Origin: Miscanthus floridulus
Taxonomy: Eukaryota > Streptophyta > Magnoliopsida > Poales > Poaceae
Direction of reading: 5' to 3'
Assembly: GCF_019320115.1 (NCBI RefSeq)
Contig: NC_089598.1
Coordinates: 28,005,491-28,069,490, forward strand
DNA length: 64,000 nt
Made by a program: the position numbers and the translations under genes. The notes under the pieces were generated by a model. That model had not been told where the DNA came from, ran no database searches, and saw only the letters and a list, made by a program, of their open reading frames with translations. Of the stretch, positions 34,277 through 45,944 are shown one piece after another. How positions within the stretch are numbered: the first letter of the stretch is position 1; every line of letters begins with the position of its first letter.

Positions 34277-36347
34277 TCAGTCAGTTGGTGCCCCAGTCGG
34301 ATCACCTCTGTCACTGTGTAGGGTCCTTCCCATGGTGGAGAGAGCTTGGGTTTCTCCTTGGTTGACTAGGGTCCTCCGGAGTACGAGATCACCGACCTTG
34401 AGGATCGTTCCCCTGATTTTTCTTTCATGGTACCTACGAAGAGTTTGCTGGTAACGAGCAGAGCAGATGACGGTCGTCTCATGAGCCTCCTCGAGCAGGT
34501 CAACCACGTCCTACTGAGCCTCCGTGGCTCGGTCTCAATTGAAGGCCTTTACTCTTGGGGCGCCGTGATCGAGATCAGAGGGCAACACTGCATTGACTTC
34601 GTATGTAAGGAAGAAAGGGGTCAACCCTGTGGATTGGTTTGGGTCATTCTTAGGCTCCAGAGGATTGTTGGGACCTCTGCAACCCATCGCCTGGCATACT
34701 TTTTGAGTTGGTCGAAGATGTGGGGCTTGAGTCCTTGGAGGATCATGCCATTGGCTCGCTCGACCTGATTGTTAGTATGCGGGTGTACGACTGAGGCCTA
34801 ATCGATCCTAATGCCGTATCCATCACAGAAGTCTAGGAACATCTTCCCAATGAAGTTTGTTCCATGGTCGATGATGATATAGTTAGGGACACCAAACCGA
34901 TAGATGATGTCGAGAAGGAACTTGACCGCCTCTTCCGAGCGAATATTGGTGATGGGATTTGCCTCTATCCATTTGGTGAACTTGTCCACCTCCATGAGTA
35001 GGTGAGTGAAGTCACCCGAGGCCTTTTTGAGGGGTCCGACCATGTCGAGGCCCCAGACCATGAATGGCTAGGTGATGGGGATGGTCTAAAGTTTCCTGCG
35101 CCGGTAGATGAGTCTACCGAGCGTAGAACTGGCATCCTTCACACCCACGGACCACCTCCTCTGCATCTCGCAGCATAGTGGGCCAGTAAAAACCTTGGTG
35201 AAAGGCTTTCCCAACTAGCGACCTTGGGGCCACATGATGTCCATAGATTCTGGCATGGACTTTGAGGAGAAGTTGTTTCCCCTGGTCGGTCGAGATGCAC
35301 TTCATGAGCACTCTCGATGGACTTTGCCTTGTAAAGTTCATTACTAATGGTGACGAGCGTCTTAGCACACCGAGTGATTCATCGCACTTTAGTCCTTTCT
35401 AGTGGGAGAACGTCCTCGAGGAGGTAGGTGAGTAGTGGTGCTCTCTAGTCAACCGGATTGAGTGCCATCACGATGATGTCGTCGGGCAACGTTGCCATGG
35501 AGGCACCAAGGTCATAGCCCCTGAGCACTCGGTCAGGGTCGGGGCATGTTGGGAGGTCGGAGCCCCCGAGTGCCAGATTGGTGTTGGAGCGCATCTGGGT
35601 CGGATCCTCTCGGATGTGGGCAGACAGCTCATGGAGGTCGTTTACAAAGACCCCATTGGTGGGCGGTTCCCAACTGGCCGCTAATTTTGCAAGAAAGTCA
35701 GTGGCATCATTGTCCTTTTGAGGGACATGATGCAGTTTGATCCCTCAGAACTTGTCCTCGAGCTTGCGAACCTCCTGGTAGTACACCGCCATAAGAGGGC
35801 TCTTATAGGAGGACTCCTTCATGACTTGGTCGATGACCAACTCTGAGTCACCGCGGACATACAGCCACTTGGCACCGAGCTCGATGGCGATGCATAGTCC
35901 ATTGATGAGGGCCTCATACTCCATGGCATTGTTCAAGGCTGAAAAATGGAGATGAATCGCATAGTGGAGCCTGCTCCCATATGGGGAGATCAGAACCACT
36001 CTAGCCCCTGAGTTGGGCGCCATGACAGACCCGTCAAAGTACATCATCTAGTACTTGTGGGTGACGTCCGGGGTCGGGAGCTAGACTTCTATCCATTTGG
36101 CGATGATGTTGGCAAGGGTCTGAGACTTAATAGCGGTGTGGGGGACATACCTGATGTCGTGGCCCATGAGCTTGAGAGCCCACTTGGAAATTCGAATGGC
36201 AGCATCGTGGTTATGGATGACCTCTCCTAGTGGGTACGAGGTGACGACCATGACCTCATGGTCGGTGAAGTAGTGCAGGAGCTTCTGGTCACCATCAGCA
36301 CGGCACTTTCTGGAAGCGACGACCAAAGGCCCATGACAACAGGCCAT
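34277..36347 (-). pseudogene. Gypsy-A RNase H and integrase
   Basis: Minus strand from 36347: VVTSYPLGEVIHNHDAAIRI (end of the RT-linked RNase H), the second RNase H (MMYFDGSVMAPNSGARVVLI, NNAMEYEALINGL and VRGDSELVIDQV at 36047-35745), the integrase zinc finger (GHHVAPRSLVGKAFHQGFYW, then CEGCQFYAR at 35368-35114), the integrase core with VWGLDMVGPL, IIIDHGTNFIGKM and NNQVERANG at 35061-34730, and a C-terminal SPPWEGPYTVTEVI near 34310. Several stops and frameshifts. The first and second Asp and the Glu are still readable. Confidence 0.85.
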
Positions 36348-36379
36348 CTAGGCTAGGGCTCCAGTCGTTTGGTCAACCA

Positions 36380-37775
36380 CCATGCCTGGGGTGCGTGTCC
36401 CCACACTCCTCAATGGTCAAGCCATGGCCCGTGATGCCTGGTCTCACTGCCATTCGATGGGCATTATCATCGTGCTAGGCGTGGCATCGATTGTTGATGA
36501 CGCTGCGAGCGCCATGGTTCGGCCCAAGCCGTTGGCGCACAGGTGGTCGGTATGGAGTGGGCACTGAGATTGGGCTGTGGTGCAGCCACGCCTTGCTGCT
36601 CCATGCCTAGCAACTACTGCGGTGAGTGGATGGAGTGATTCGACTAGTGTGGCCTAGTCCCCCGGTTGGGCAAGAGGCCATGAGCTAGTGTCGCGACATG
36701 AAGCTCTCCGCCTGCTGAATGGTGGCGGTCTACACTAGCGCCCGGAGGTTGCGGTGGATTGCCTGTTCCTGGGGTCGGCAGGCTCGAGGAGGCCATGCAG
36801 AAGCATCGCCGCTGCAGCGATGTTCTGGCCAGCCCAAGCAAACTAAGGGGGTTGTTCCCTCCGTCCAGAATGTTATGCTAGACCTAACAGGCGTGACCCC
36901 AAGCACCGCTTGCCGGGTTACGTGCATGTGGCAGTAGCGTGCTGCAGTTGAGCGCGCCAGCGTAAGGTGGCGGCTGGCTCTGTCGCCTTTGTCGTATCTC
37001 CTCGCCGTGCTCCTATGCACGCGCCTAGGGCCTTTGCATGGGGTCCAGAGGGGTGTGAGTCTAAAGAGACTCCACTACCACCGGTGGCTATCCTAGGGCA
37101 TCCTGCCATAGCGCACTCCTAGGACAGTGGGTGGCCAGGTGCCACGACGTCACCGATGCTGGAGCCGTCGCTTTTGACCTCGTCATCGACAAGGTCATGG
37201 AAGGAGGCGAGAGCATACCCCGTCATCCCCATGAACTCGGATGTGAGAGGGGGCGGTGTTAGGATCCTTTGGAGCCCCCCTGCGCATTGTGTCCACGAGG
37301 GATGCGAAGCCGTAGGGGAATTGGTCACACGGCGGCGGCGGTGGGGACAACTGGGGTCCCTCTAGGAGAGTCGGCAGGAAGGTGTTAAATAGTGAGTAAA
37401 GAACAATATGTACATCACTCACCATGGGGTTTGAGCCCAGCATGGGCTCAAGGCGAAGCACGAGTGTCTCGACGTTGCGGTTGTTGAGTGGCCCAGGGCC
37501 GATGGAGGGCGCTCCACCTCTAGTGGATGACAGGACGAGTGCCTCCTCGTGGAGGCAGAGTACGCCGAGCTGGTCAGCGATAAAGTCTAGACTCCCAAAG
37601 AGGAAGGTCTGGAGTGGCACGAAGACAGGGAGGAGCCCACATCCCATCAAGTGGGAGCATGGGAAACTCTAGCGAGCCAAAGTGAATCGTATCGCTCGAG
37701 CTCGCCATGCCAAAGATGCTAGAAAGGTGGGCCATCTGATAACCAAAGGCGTGAATGCAAGGTGTCCTTCCCCAC
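36380..37775 (-). pseudogene. Gypsy-A gag remnant
   Basis: GC-rich, heavily disrupted minus-strand reading. A gag-like start follows the PBS, then a 151-codon open stretch at 37650-37195. An Arg/Leu-rich segment near 36780-36730 (EQAIHRNLRALV) and QQAESFMSRH resemble gag N-termini of Tat-type elements. It stops abruptly against the RNase H part at about 36370, so capsid, nucleocapsid, protease and RT are deleted. The assignment depends mainly on position. Confidence 0.5.
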
Positions 37776-37788
37776 GGACGGCGCCAAC
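37774..37788 (-). other. Primer-binding site of Gypsy-A
   Basis: Minus strand GTTGGCGCCGTCCGT follows the LTR end (...CACACCGATA). TTGGCGCCGTCTGTGGGG-type sites are common in grass Gypsy elements. Confidence 0.8.
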
Positions 37789-37870
37789 TATCGGTGTGAA
37801 ATGTGTCCGACAAGTAAATATTTGTAGTTTTGCCATACGTTGTGATCGGATATGGCCTAGCACGCAATGA
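37789..37870 (-). repeat. Gypsy-A 5' LTR remnant (82 bp)
   Basis: TATCGGTGTGAAATGTG... matches 10290-10372, including TAGTTTTGCCAT and GTTGTGATCGGAT. Homology ends at about 37870, where Copia LTR sequence resumes. Confidence 0.85.
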
Positions 37871-38974
37871 CCGGCTAGCTGAGGTAGAAAAGCACTGGTG
37901 CTAGGGCTTGGCTGGGTGGTCACCGTCACCCCCATGGCGGTGCTACCGCCACCCTATCCGGTGCCCCAACGGCTAGTTTTTAGCTGTTAGAATTCGACCA
38001 TTGGGCAGGTCACCGCCATGTCCGGTGCCAGGCACCGCCCTGTCCGGTGACCTCGCAGAAACAGTTTCAAGGGGTATAACAGCTCTATTTGCTTGTGTGG
38101 CTATAAATAGAGGGTGTGGCCAGCCTTGGCCACCCTCTTGGCACCTCATACACTTGTGCACACCCTTTGAAAGCTAAGCAACACACTCCACTCATTTGTT
38201 CACTTGATTTCATCATCTTGTGGCACTAGTTGGGTGATTGAGCTGGTTGTGAGCTTGTTACTCTTGGTGTTTGTTGACACCTAGATGGCTCGATGATTGG
38301 AGGATCATTGAGCGGAGTTGGTGATTGTCTCCGGCCTCGATCGATTGCTTGTGAGTGTCTTGTGCCTTCCCTGGCGGAGCGCCAAAGGCAACTCTAGTAA
38401 ATTACTCGTGTCATTGAGCTACCTCACTTGTGGGTAGGTTCTTGCGGTGTCCAATTATGTGGACGAGGTTCAGTGCAACACCTCTTAGCCATCGAACCAC
38501 CAAGTGTTGGTCGACGTAACGGGGACTAGCGTGCCAGCAAGCACGTGAACCTCGGGAGAAAAATCGCTTGTCTCTTCCCATTGGCATTCTCCCAGTGGTG
38601 ATCTTGTTGTGATTAGTTCATCCCTCTACACGACTGGTATAAACATCACACTCATTCCCTTACTTACTTACAAAGTAGTTGTATCAAGCTCTTTAGTGTA
38701 ACTACTTTTGAGAGATTGTTTGCTTGCTAGTTTAGTATCACCTAGTGGAGCTCTTTAGTGTAGATTTATTGAGAGCTCTTAGTGAGTAGTGACATAGCCA
38801 TTGTTTGTGCCTAGTGATCATAGCAACTAGAATTGTTCGATATGTGGCTTGCAACCCTTGTAGAGCTAGAGCAAAATTGCATTTTGCCATTTAGTATACT
38901 AACCTCTTTGCTCTAGTGTATTTATAGAAATTTTTATAGGCTATTCACCCCCTCTAGCCATTTAGGACCTTTCA
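37871..38974 (+). repeat. Remainder of the Copia-2 3' LTR
   Basis: Starts at the breakpoint with Gypsy-A and ends ...TTTAGGACCTTTCA. It includes a GC-rich block with inverted CACCG/CGGTG words (37905-38050), a TATA box, and the 3' part that matches 3398-3986. Together with 10219-10289 the LTR is about 1.18 kb, less whatever was deleted at the breakpoint. Confidence 0.8.
38101..38109 (+). promoter_or_regulatory. TATA box of the Copia-2 LTR
   Basis: CTATAAATA, 40-190 bp downstream of the GC-rich word cluster. The same arrangement is seen in the element F LTRs (minus strand). Confidence 0.7.
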
Positions 38975-39950
38975 ATGGGGTTGTCTCTTACTAAAAAAGT
39001 GTTAGCTATCATTATATCAAAAGCTACAGCAAAGTCTAAGACTCCTCTCCTCCTAGTTCCTACTACCATAACCAAAACCCCCATGAGCCGCCTCGAATAT
39101 TGCACTTGAAGTACCTACATGACCATTAAGATCACCTCCTATAAAGAGCTTCTTGCTAGTCAGAATAGCTCTAACCAATCCATCTAAGTCTTCCCAGAAA
39201 AGCCTCTTAGCACTCTCATCATGGCCTACTTGTGGGGCATACGCACTAATTATGCTTAAGACCATATCACTAATGATAAGTTTAACTAAGATGATCATAT
39301 CCCCTTGCCTTCTCACCTCCACCACACCATCCTTGAGGCTCTTATCAATCAGAACTCCTACTCCATTTCTATTCGAAATTGTCCGTATGTACCAGAGATT
39401 GAAGCCGGTATTGTCCACCTCCTTCGCCTTCTGTCCCTTCCATTTAGTCTCTTGGACGTACAGGATATTTACATGTCTCCTAACCGACTGTGTCAACTAA
39501 CTCTCTTAACTTACTCGTAAGGGACCCTACATTCCAGCTACCTAAACAGATCCTAGTTGGCTCGACTAGCTTCCTTACGCTTCGCACCCGCCGAGTCAGG
39601 TGTTAAGATCTTTGCTCATTTTCCACCACACCGGGTGCCGATGTGGTGTGCCACTGAGGGTACGACGCATTGATCCTTGCTCACTTGACACCATGCCCAA
39701 ATCATGACACAGCGCGTCACAAGGGTGACGGCCCAGCCCTTGCTCATTTAACACTATACCTGGGTTCTGGCATGGTGCGTCGCTAAGAGGGTTACGCCCC
39801 AATAGGATTCTTTTGGGTTTCATCTCCATACTAGTGGCTAAGTTTTTACATTGACTCGCCAAGCCTAACACAACTCTTCTTCTTTATCAGGACTTGAAAT
39901 CTGCTATGCTAGAACACCATAGGCACCCTAACATAGGCGGAGTTGACATA
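38975..39950 (-). mobile_element. LINE fragment: 5' region and endonuclease
   Basis: The minus strand begins near 39950 with a leader, then non-canonical 5' coding or leader sequence (DAPCQNPGIVLNEQG), then PTRICLGSWNVGSLTSKL-like residues and the APE-type endonuclease: NILYVQETKWKGQKAKEV, SIISAYAPQVG and FIGGDLNGHVG (an open stretch of 147 codons at 39496-39053). The Glu in QETKW and the Asp in GGDLNGHVG are catalytic in this family. Downstream, the reading shifts frame (LCCSF-type) and is cut at 38975 by the Copia-2 LTR. No RT or poly(A) tail remains in the window. Confidence 0.85.
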
Positions 39951-40039
39951 CTATTAATAAAGCAAGAACTAAAGTTGTAAGGATAGAAGTAAATGAGAAA
40001 AAAATCAGCATGAATAAAACATTGTTCTGACTGGTTTTC
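39951..40039. other. Unassigned AT-rich spacer
   Basis: Between the LINE and the tandem hairpin units. Nothing recognised. Confidence 0.3.
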
Positions 40040-40412
40040 CCAGCACCCATGCTCCTCATTGCAAAAACACTGTAGCAGTACTATTTATCAAATCTGATTT
40101 TCTCTCTCCCTCCCTCCTCTCAGATAGCAGGTAGGAGCCGCAGAAGCTCTGGTAGCTCCTTTGTGTCAGCGGCAGAGAGAAAAAGGAGGGAGAAAACGGA
40201 TTTCATGAATAGTAGATGAACAGTACATGGTGCCATCGGATCTGTTTATCAGATCTGATTTCCTCTCTCCCTCCCTCCTCTCAGATAGCAGGTAGGAGCC
40301 ACAGAAGCTTTGGTAGCTCCTTTGTGTCAGCGGCAGAGAGATAAAGGAGGGAGAAAACAGATTTCATGAACAGTAGATGAACAGTACACTGTGCCATCGG
40401 ATCCGGAGCAGG
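40040..40412. repeat. ~163-bp hairpin unit in tandem (MITE-like)
   Basis: The block with ATCTGATTTTCTCTCTCC and CAGATAGCAGGTAGGAGCC occurs twice, at about 40085-40248 and 40249-40411. Within each unit the start (AATCTGATTTTCTCTCTCC) and the end (GGAGGGAGAAAACGGATTT) are inverted repeats, so each unit could fold back on itself. Outer words ACTGTAGCAGTACTATT and AATAGTAGATGAACAGTACA extend the inversion. No transposase was found. Confidence 0.75.
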
Positions 40413-41134
40413 GGGATCCCTCCCAAAGAGGCCCAAAGTTTTGAATCAATGGACGAAGGCATCCAAGTCTTTCAAAGTTTTAAATAAATGTGAAAGTCTA
40501 CGTTTAACATTAACATAGTTGAATGTTGAGTGATGCGCTCAATGAGAACTAAAAGTTCCTACGGTGCATGGTAGTGGTCCCCCAGTGAAATAGAGGAATC
40601 ATTTAAGTAAGCGGTAGCGATCTTCATAAACTCAGAAGGATATGGCATCTTTGTATAAAAGATAAGGCAATCACTAAAAAATGATTTTACAACTACCAAA
40701 TATACGTCTGAACTCTAAGATGAATTTTACAACCAAGAGAAATAGGAGTTTCTATTAGGGGAAAGGGGAAAAGGGGGAGGGGGAAGGAGATCTAGTGAAG
40801 TTGCTCTTAGATAGGAAGTTGTATAATGTTATACGTGTGATTGTTTCTTTTGTAACTGACCAAACTGTGTCTTGGGCTATAAAGTGGATGCAAGAGGAAG
40901 GGTGCCTAACTAGATATGCACGATTTGGCCGAATTGTGGGATACATGTTGGACTTGCTTTTTGAGGACAATGTTAGCTTGCATATAATAAGTCTTTGTAG
41001 GCAATTAAGCATGAACAAACTATACTATGGAAGTCTAGATAAGAGTTGTGCCAAACAAACAGACCCATATTATATATCTCTATGTGGTATATGTCATATA
41101 TACGATCTCTACATAAGACTGACGGGAGAAGAAC
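40413..41134. other. Unassigned DNA
   Basis: About 720 bp with no recognisable gene, repeat or element. An 87-codon minus-strand reading frame and a 114-codon plus-strand one show no family motif and are not credible genes. Confidence 0.4.
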
Positions 41135-44100
41135 TGTAACAACCCAAAAATCCACACACCAAAAATACCCACTACAAAATTTTTCTCAAAACCTCCATGT
41201 GATGATGAGTGTCATGTAAAGTAACCCAACCAGGAGTTGCATTAGAAGTAACCCAACCAAAGTCAATACATAAGCATAGCATGTCATATGTTGATTATGA
41301 TTATTAATTTCTATTAAATAGATGTTGCATACATGATTAACTTAAATTGTGATTTGGATTCTCATTGCTTTATGTTGTGACTAAAAATTCTATAAAGTTT
41401 ATTACTAAACAAAAATTCCCTAAACTCCAATGAACAAGTTACCTCAGTTTTAAATTCGAAATCTAAACCAAATTTGAATTTAAACAATGGAAAGGAAATG
41501 AAAAAAAAAGAAAAGAAGAAAGGGAGAAGAAGGCCTCGCAGCCCAGCCGCTCGGCCCAGCTAGCCCCAGCGCGCGCGCGGCCCAGCTTGCGGCCCAGCAA
41601 CGCCTGTGCGTCTCCCTGCCTCCGCTTGTAGCCGTTGCCGCTAGACCCTGCGTGTCAGCCGCACGACACCCACGCCCGCGTGTCTCCCCGCCTTTGCTCG
41701 CTGCCGCTGCCGCTGGACCCCACAAGTCAGCCCTACTATACCTCTTCTCCACGCTGTGCACAACCACCGTGCGACAGAGCCCCGACAGCAATGGTAGGGT
41801 GGGCCAGGGGGTCACGCCCGAGCCATGGCCTTGCCCCCCCTTGGCGCAGCGCCCACACCAACGCCATGCCAACCACCCACGCCCCGCAAGCCGCTCGATG
41901 CGCTCGGCGCGATCCTGAGCCGTCCGCCGTGGAGCTCGAAGCTCCAGCTATGAGAACCCTAGCCCCAGAGCCCTAGCGATCGTCCATCACCCGCCGCCAT
42001 TTGGTGGCCATACGCTGCGCACCAGAACCAAGAGAGAGGAGGGAGAAGGGGAAGGAAGGAGAGGAAGAAAGCGCCGAAGCCACCACGGAGGAGGAGGTCG
42101 TCGGAGCCAAAGATGGTGCTGGCGCTTTGTCACTGACGTGGCTCGGCACGGCACTACACGGCCACACCAGAGCTGCATGGCCTCGCATCGACACGGCATC
42201 GCCATCTAGTCTTCCACGCCACCCACGGTGAGCTTTTTCCCCTCTTCCGGTCTCTCTCTGCCGTCGGACCTCACCGACGGCCATGGCGCTCCACGCCTGG
42301 AGCATGTAGGCCAGTGTCTTGCCTTAGCCACTTGGAACACATGCACCCACACACACACCGAGACCACCGTGACACCCCACCGGAGCCCATAGTGCACCAG
42401 CGTGCGCATCGCCATCGACACCGCGTCGCCATGGCCGCTGGAGCCCCAAACAGCCACCTAGGAGTCCGAAGCCCCGCTTGAGCCCTGGATGCCTTCGTCG
42501 TGTACCCACGGGACAACCGTAGAAGCCCCATCTGCCCAGCACTAGCCACCGAAGAACCGGCATGCGTGACCTCGCCACCGGCGATCCCTGCCGAGCCGCC
42601 GCTCACCATGGCCAGCACCTTGGGGAGCTCTGGTCGCCACCTTGACCTCGCAGACGCAGTCGCCGTGGCCCGGGGAAACTTTTCCCCATACCAATCAGAC
42701 ACCAGCCTCGCCACAGAGGCTCATCAGTGAAGATCACCGCCGGCAGGAGCACCGCCGCGGGAAAAACAGGGGAACACCCCCCTCGCCGGCCACCTACGCG
42801 TGCACCCGGAGTACCTGGACCACGCCTGGAAGGCGATGGGTGGACTCGGTCCACCATAGACCAGTCTGTGGTCCATGGACCAGCACCACTTAGTCCACCG
42901 TAGACCGCAGCCATGGACCATGGCCCAGTAAGAACCCATGGCCGTGACGTGGCCGCGTCGCAGCGTGCCACGTGTTTGGCCCGGCCCGGCCCAGACTGGC
43001 CCAACCCGAAGCCCAACCGGCCCAGTTCGGACCCGGCCCGTATTGACCGTTGACTGGTCAACGCTGACCGTTGACCAGGCCCCACCTGTCAGTGACACAG
43101 ACACCTTGGACCCACACGTCAGATGCTGACGTCATGATGACGTCACATGGGACCCACATGGCAGAAGACAGCATAGCTGAGGTGACGTCATGCTGACGTC
43201 ACGCTGACATCAGCTACTGACGTCAGCAGACCAGGCCCACATGTCAGTGACCGTGATGGTTGCCCGTTGACCATTGACTCATCGTTGACTGACGTTGACT
43301 TTGACCGGACCCACCTGTCAGTGACCTAATAGCCTTTGGCCCCACCTGTCGGTGTGGACGACGTTGATGATGTCATGCTGACGTCATGCTGACATCAGCT
43401 GGGACCCACCCATCAGCTCAGAACCGTGATGCTGACGTCAGCAAGCCACGTGGACCAACCACAGCATGACACGTGTCAGCCCAGGATTAATTCAGCCTTT
43501 TTGCATTTTCAGAAATGATTTAAACTTCAGAAATTCATAACTAATTCATACGACCTCGGAAAAATACGAAACTAGGACCAAAATTCATCTAAAATCAAGC
43601 TCTATGCAATGAACCCATGTTTGAGTGCATTTGGCTCTTCTGAATTTCCCTTGCTTCTTTGTGCTATTCTATAGACGTCGCTAATGCGACTATAATGCGA
43701 ACGATGTAGACTCAGAGGAGAACCTGACGGACGAGGACCGTGAGTACCGTGAGGAGAACGGAGACGACTACACTGAAGGTGCCACATCCCACCCAATCTC
43801 GTAGCACCTATTACGCATGGCTAATATAGAACTGCTATCGCTTTACTTTACTGCTACAATTATATTATGCTAGGACTTGCATGGTAGTATGCTTGCTTGA
43901 AAGCCTTTACCTTGATGCAACCTTACCCCTGCATACCCTGCTATTAGGCTAGACACACGCTTGCTACTATATATTTCATTACTTATACTTCTACTATGCT
44001 TATACTACGGGCGTGGTGGGAACTGGTGTTACCTGGACTATGGGGAGAGTGCTGCGTATGTGACTTGGGTGTGTGGAGGGTGAGGGTTGTGTCGACCAAG

Positions 44101-45376
44101 TTAGAGTATACGACGAGCCTGGGGCAAGTCTTGCCATGGGGTGCTACCTGGGCACCCCTGGAATGGATACCTGTGGTGGGTAAAATGGTATATGAGGTGG
44201 ACCTGGGTGTGAACCTGTGACGGGTGGAGCCCGAGATGGAGGTATTGTGGTGGCACGATGAATGGAAACCCTGATGGAGACATTCTAGCTTGGTCACCCC
44301 TAAGGACTTACTAGTACTCAGATTCACCGGGAAGCCTTACGTACCACTCGCCCTATATGGTGCGGGACGGCTGGACTACTTGGTAGGATATTGCCACTAC
44401 TGCTAGGTTGATAGCGGACAGTGTAAGGAGGTACGGGGCGTGGAGGATTTCCCCCACACCCTTCCGAGACTTCATGGAGACCTTGTGGACCCGGCTCATG
44501 ACTCACAGTTTCAGCCACCCCAGATTTGACTTGGGGTGAACTAGGGCTGAATGGTAGAGTGGCATTATCCTAGGCTAGCAAGCGGCCAGAATCAGCCTAG
44601 TTGACGACGGTCAGCGAGGAAGGCAGATCTTGTGGTTATGTAAAACCTCTGCAGAGTGTATGGTTGATCGATCGATACATGTGCCGACTTGTCGGCTATG
44701 GACCTTTCCTGGGTTTCGCTTAAACTAGATAGTGAGATGAGTCCTTCTCTTCTTCCCCCGTGAGAGAGTGTCGGTCGTAGCCAGGGGCTATGGGCCTTGA
44801 GACAGTGCCGAGAGGGAGTTGGCCTGTCGACTGAGCGATGGTATGGTATGGAGATGGTGGTATGTCGATCCCAGGATCGAAACCTGGCTCGGAAAAGGGA
44901 ATGGAGTGGAATGTGTGTGGGAATGGTGTTAAAACTTGACAAACTATTACTATTTACTTGATATGCTGTTGCATAGGAAACCCCAGCTTTATAGGTTCCT
45001 TTGACTATGTCCCACATGCATTCAATTTCCACAAAGCAATGCTCATAGGGATGGGAGTGGCCAGTACAAATCATACTGATAAATTTTGGCACACAGGTTC
45101 TGCTGAGGAGTATAGCTCCGAGGAGTTTGACGGATGAGGGGTTCGTGCCTACGCTCGAGTTTGGCGATCTCATCTTCAAGCTATTCTGAATGAATGCTAC
45201 TTTTGATTCTGCCAATGCGGCGATGTAATAAATTATGTAATTCCGCACTATTTATACTCTGATATTATCGTTGTATGGAAGTGATATTCGACTGGAATTT
45301 GGGTAATATGATCTACAACGATCTTATTACACTTCGACGCTGTGGATTTCTCTTCGTGGAAATTAGGGTCGTTTCA
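41135..45376 (+). repeat. Probable solo LTR, ~4.2 kb (Gypsy, Tekay-like)
   Basis: Starts TGTAACAACCC and ends GGGTCGTTTCA, imperfect inverted ends. The interior has an AT-rich start, a GC-rich middle (41500-43100) with no sustained protein homology, an array of TGACGTCA palindromes, and a 3' part with many stops. No PBS, purine tract or pol lies next to either end. The 5-bp flanks (AGAAC, GTTGC) do not match, so TSD support is absent. Orientation is by end sequence only. Long LTRs of Tekay-type chromoviruses have this size, as I recall. It could also be the fragment of a larger element. Confidence 0.6.
43127..43440. promoter_or_regulatory. Array of seven TGACGTCA palindromes
   Basis: Perfect copies begin at 43127, 43138, 43183, 43194, 43218, 43379 and 43433. 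TGACATCA variants and TTGACC/GGTCAA words (43045-43080, 43258-43310) fill the gaps. TGACGTCA is the known core palindrome bound by plant bZIP (TGA/CREB-like) factors, and TTGAC words are W-box cores. Confidence 0.75.
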
Positions 45377-45944
45377 GTTGCTATCATAGCTTTGAAAAGA
45401 GCACAAAGTAGTTTAGGGTTTGTGCTGGCTATGCGTAGCCACTCTGGGAGAGAGCGATCTCACTAGGCCATGGATGGGCCAAAACCACGTGGCAGGTCCA
45501 ATCCTGATTCATTTATGAGAAATCCTAGATTTAGGTTGTGAAATCGAACCAACAATCGTTGGAGACAGGATCAGTGATACATGCACTGTTTTTTATATCA
45601 TATTCCAAAAAGTTCACGAAAACAACCTTTGACAGCGGTGATGCACGAAGGCTCTATTTGGATTAGCTAAACTTTTTATAACCTCCAACAATTAGAGAGC
45701 AACTATTAGTTTTGTATAAGTTAAGTGGTTGAATAGTTTAAAATAGGCTATAAAGTGAACTAAAAGGGAGTTGTTGGAATCAATTAGAGATTTTTTAGGA
45801 GTTGGTAACTTAGGAGCCTGTTGGATTGGAAATCAGGATGACTTGCCTAGTCGAACAAGTTGAGAGTTATCTATTGGATGGAAGCCTAGCATGAGAAAGC
45901 TAACGAACAGAGCATATGTATTCTTGTCTACTAGAGAAATAATT
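45377..45944. other. Unassigned AT-rich DNA with MITE-like end
   Basis: At 45652 the sequence AGGCTCTATTTGGATTAGC resembles terminal words of grass MITEs. Its possible inverted partner AAACCAAACAAACCCT lies near 46177-46192 (12 of 16 positions agree). Nothing else was recognised. Confidence 0.4.

Larger units (their letters stand above)
10290..37870 (-). mobile_element. Gypsy-A: Tat-like Gypsy element, host of two later insertions
   Basis: Read on the minus strand: an 82-bp remnant of the 5' LTR (37870-37789), PBS with TTGGCGCC, a gag remnant, RNase H, integrase, an antisense extra ORF and the 3' LTR (11610-10290). Protease and most of RT are missing, so the gag remnant passes directly into the end of RT/RNase H near 36370. 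Elements B and C sit inside it. Its right LTR is cut at about 37870, where Copia LTR sequence resumes, so no target duplication remains: a deletion removed most of that LTR and some Copia LTR. Integrase after RNase H, plus an antisense ORF between integrase and the 3' LTR, indicates the Tat lineage. Confidence 0.8.

Noticed and set aside
36380..37775. Functional host gene on the plus strand in the Gypsy-A gag region
   Set aside because: Flanked by PBS and RNase H in element order; all plus-strand readings there are short and without motif.
42271..43104. Several 80-160-codon minus-strand ORFs
   Set aside because: Inside the GC-rich middle of the solo LTR, in overlapping frames, Pro/Arg/Gly-rich without motif.
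44592..45248. 218-codon minus-strand ORF as a gene
   Set aside because: Lies within the 3' part of the probable solo LTR. No domain motif, composition and position suggest chance.
41135..45376. Complete LTR retrotransposon
   Set aside because: Only LTR-like sequence, no PBS, purine tract or coding domains; flanks lack a matching TSD.
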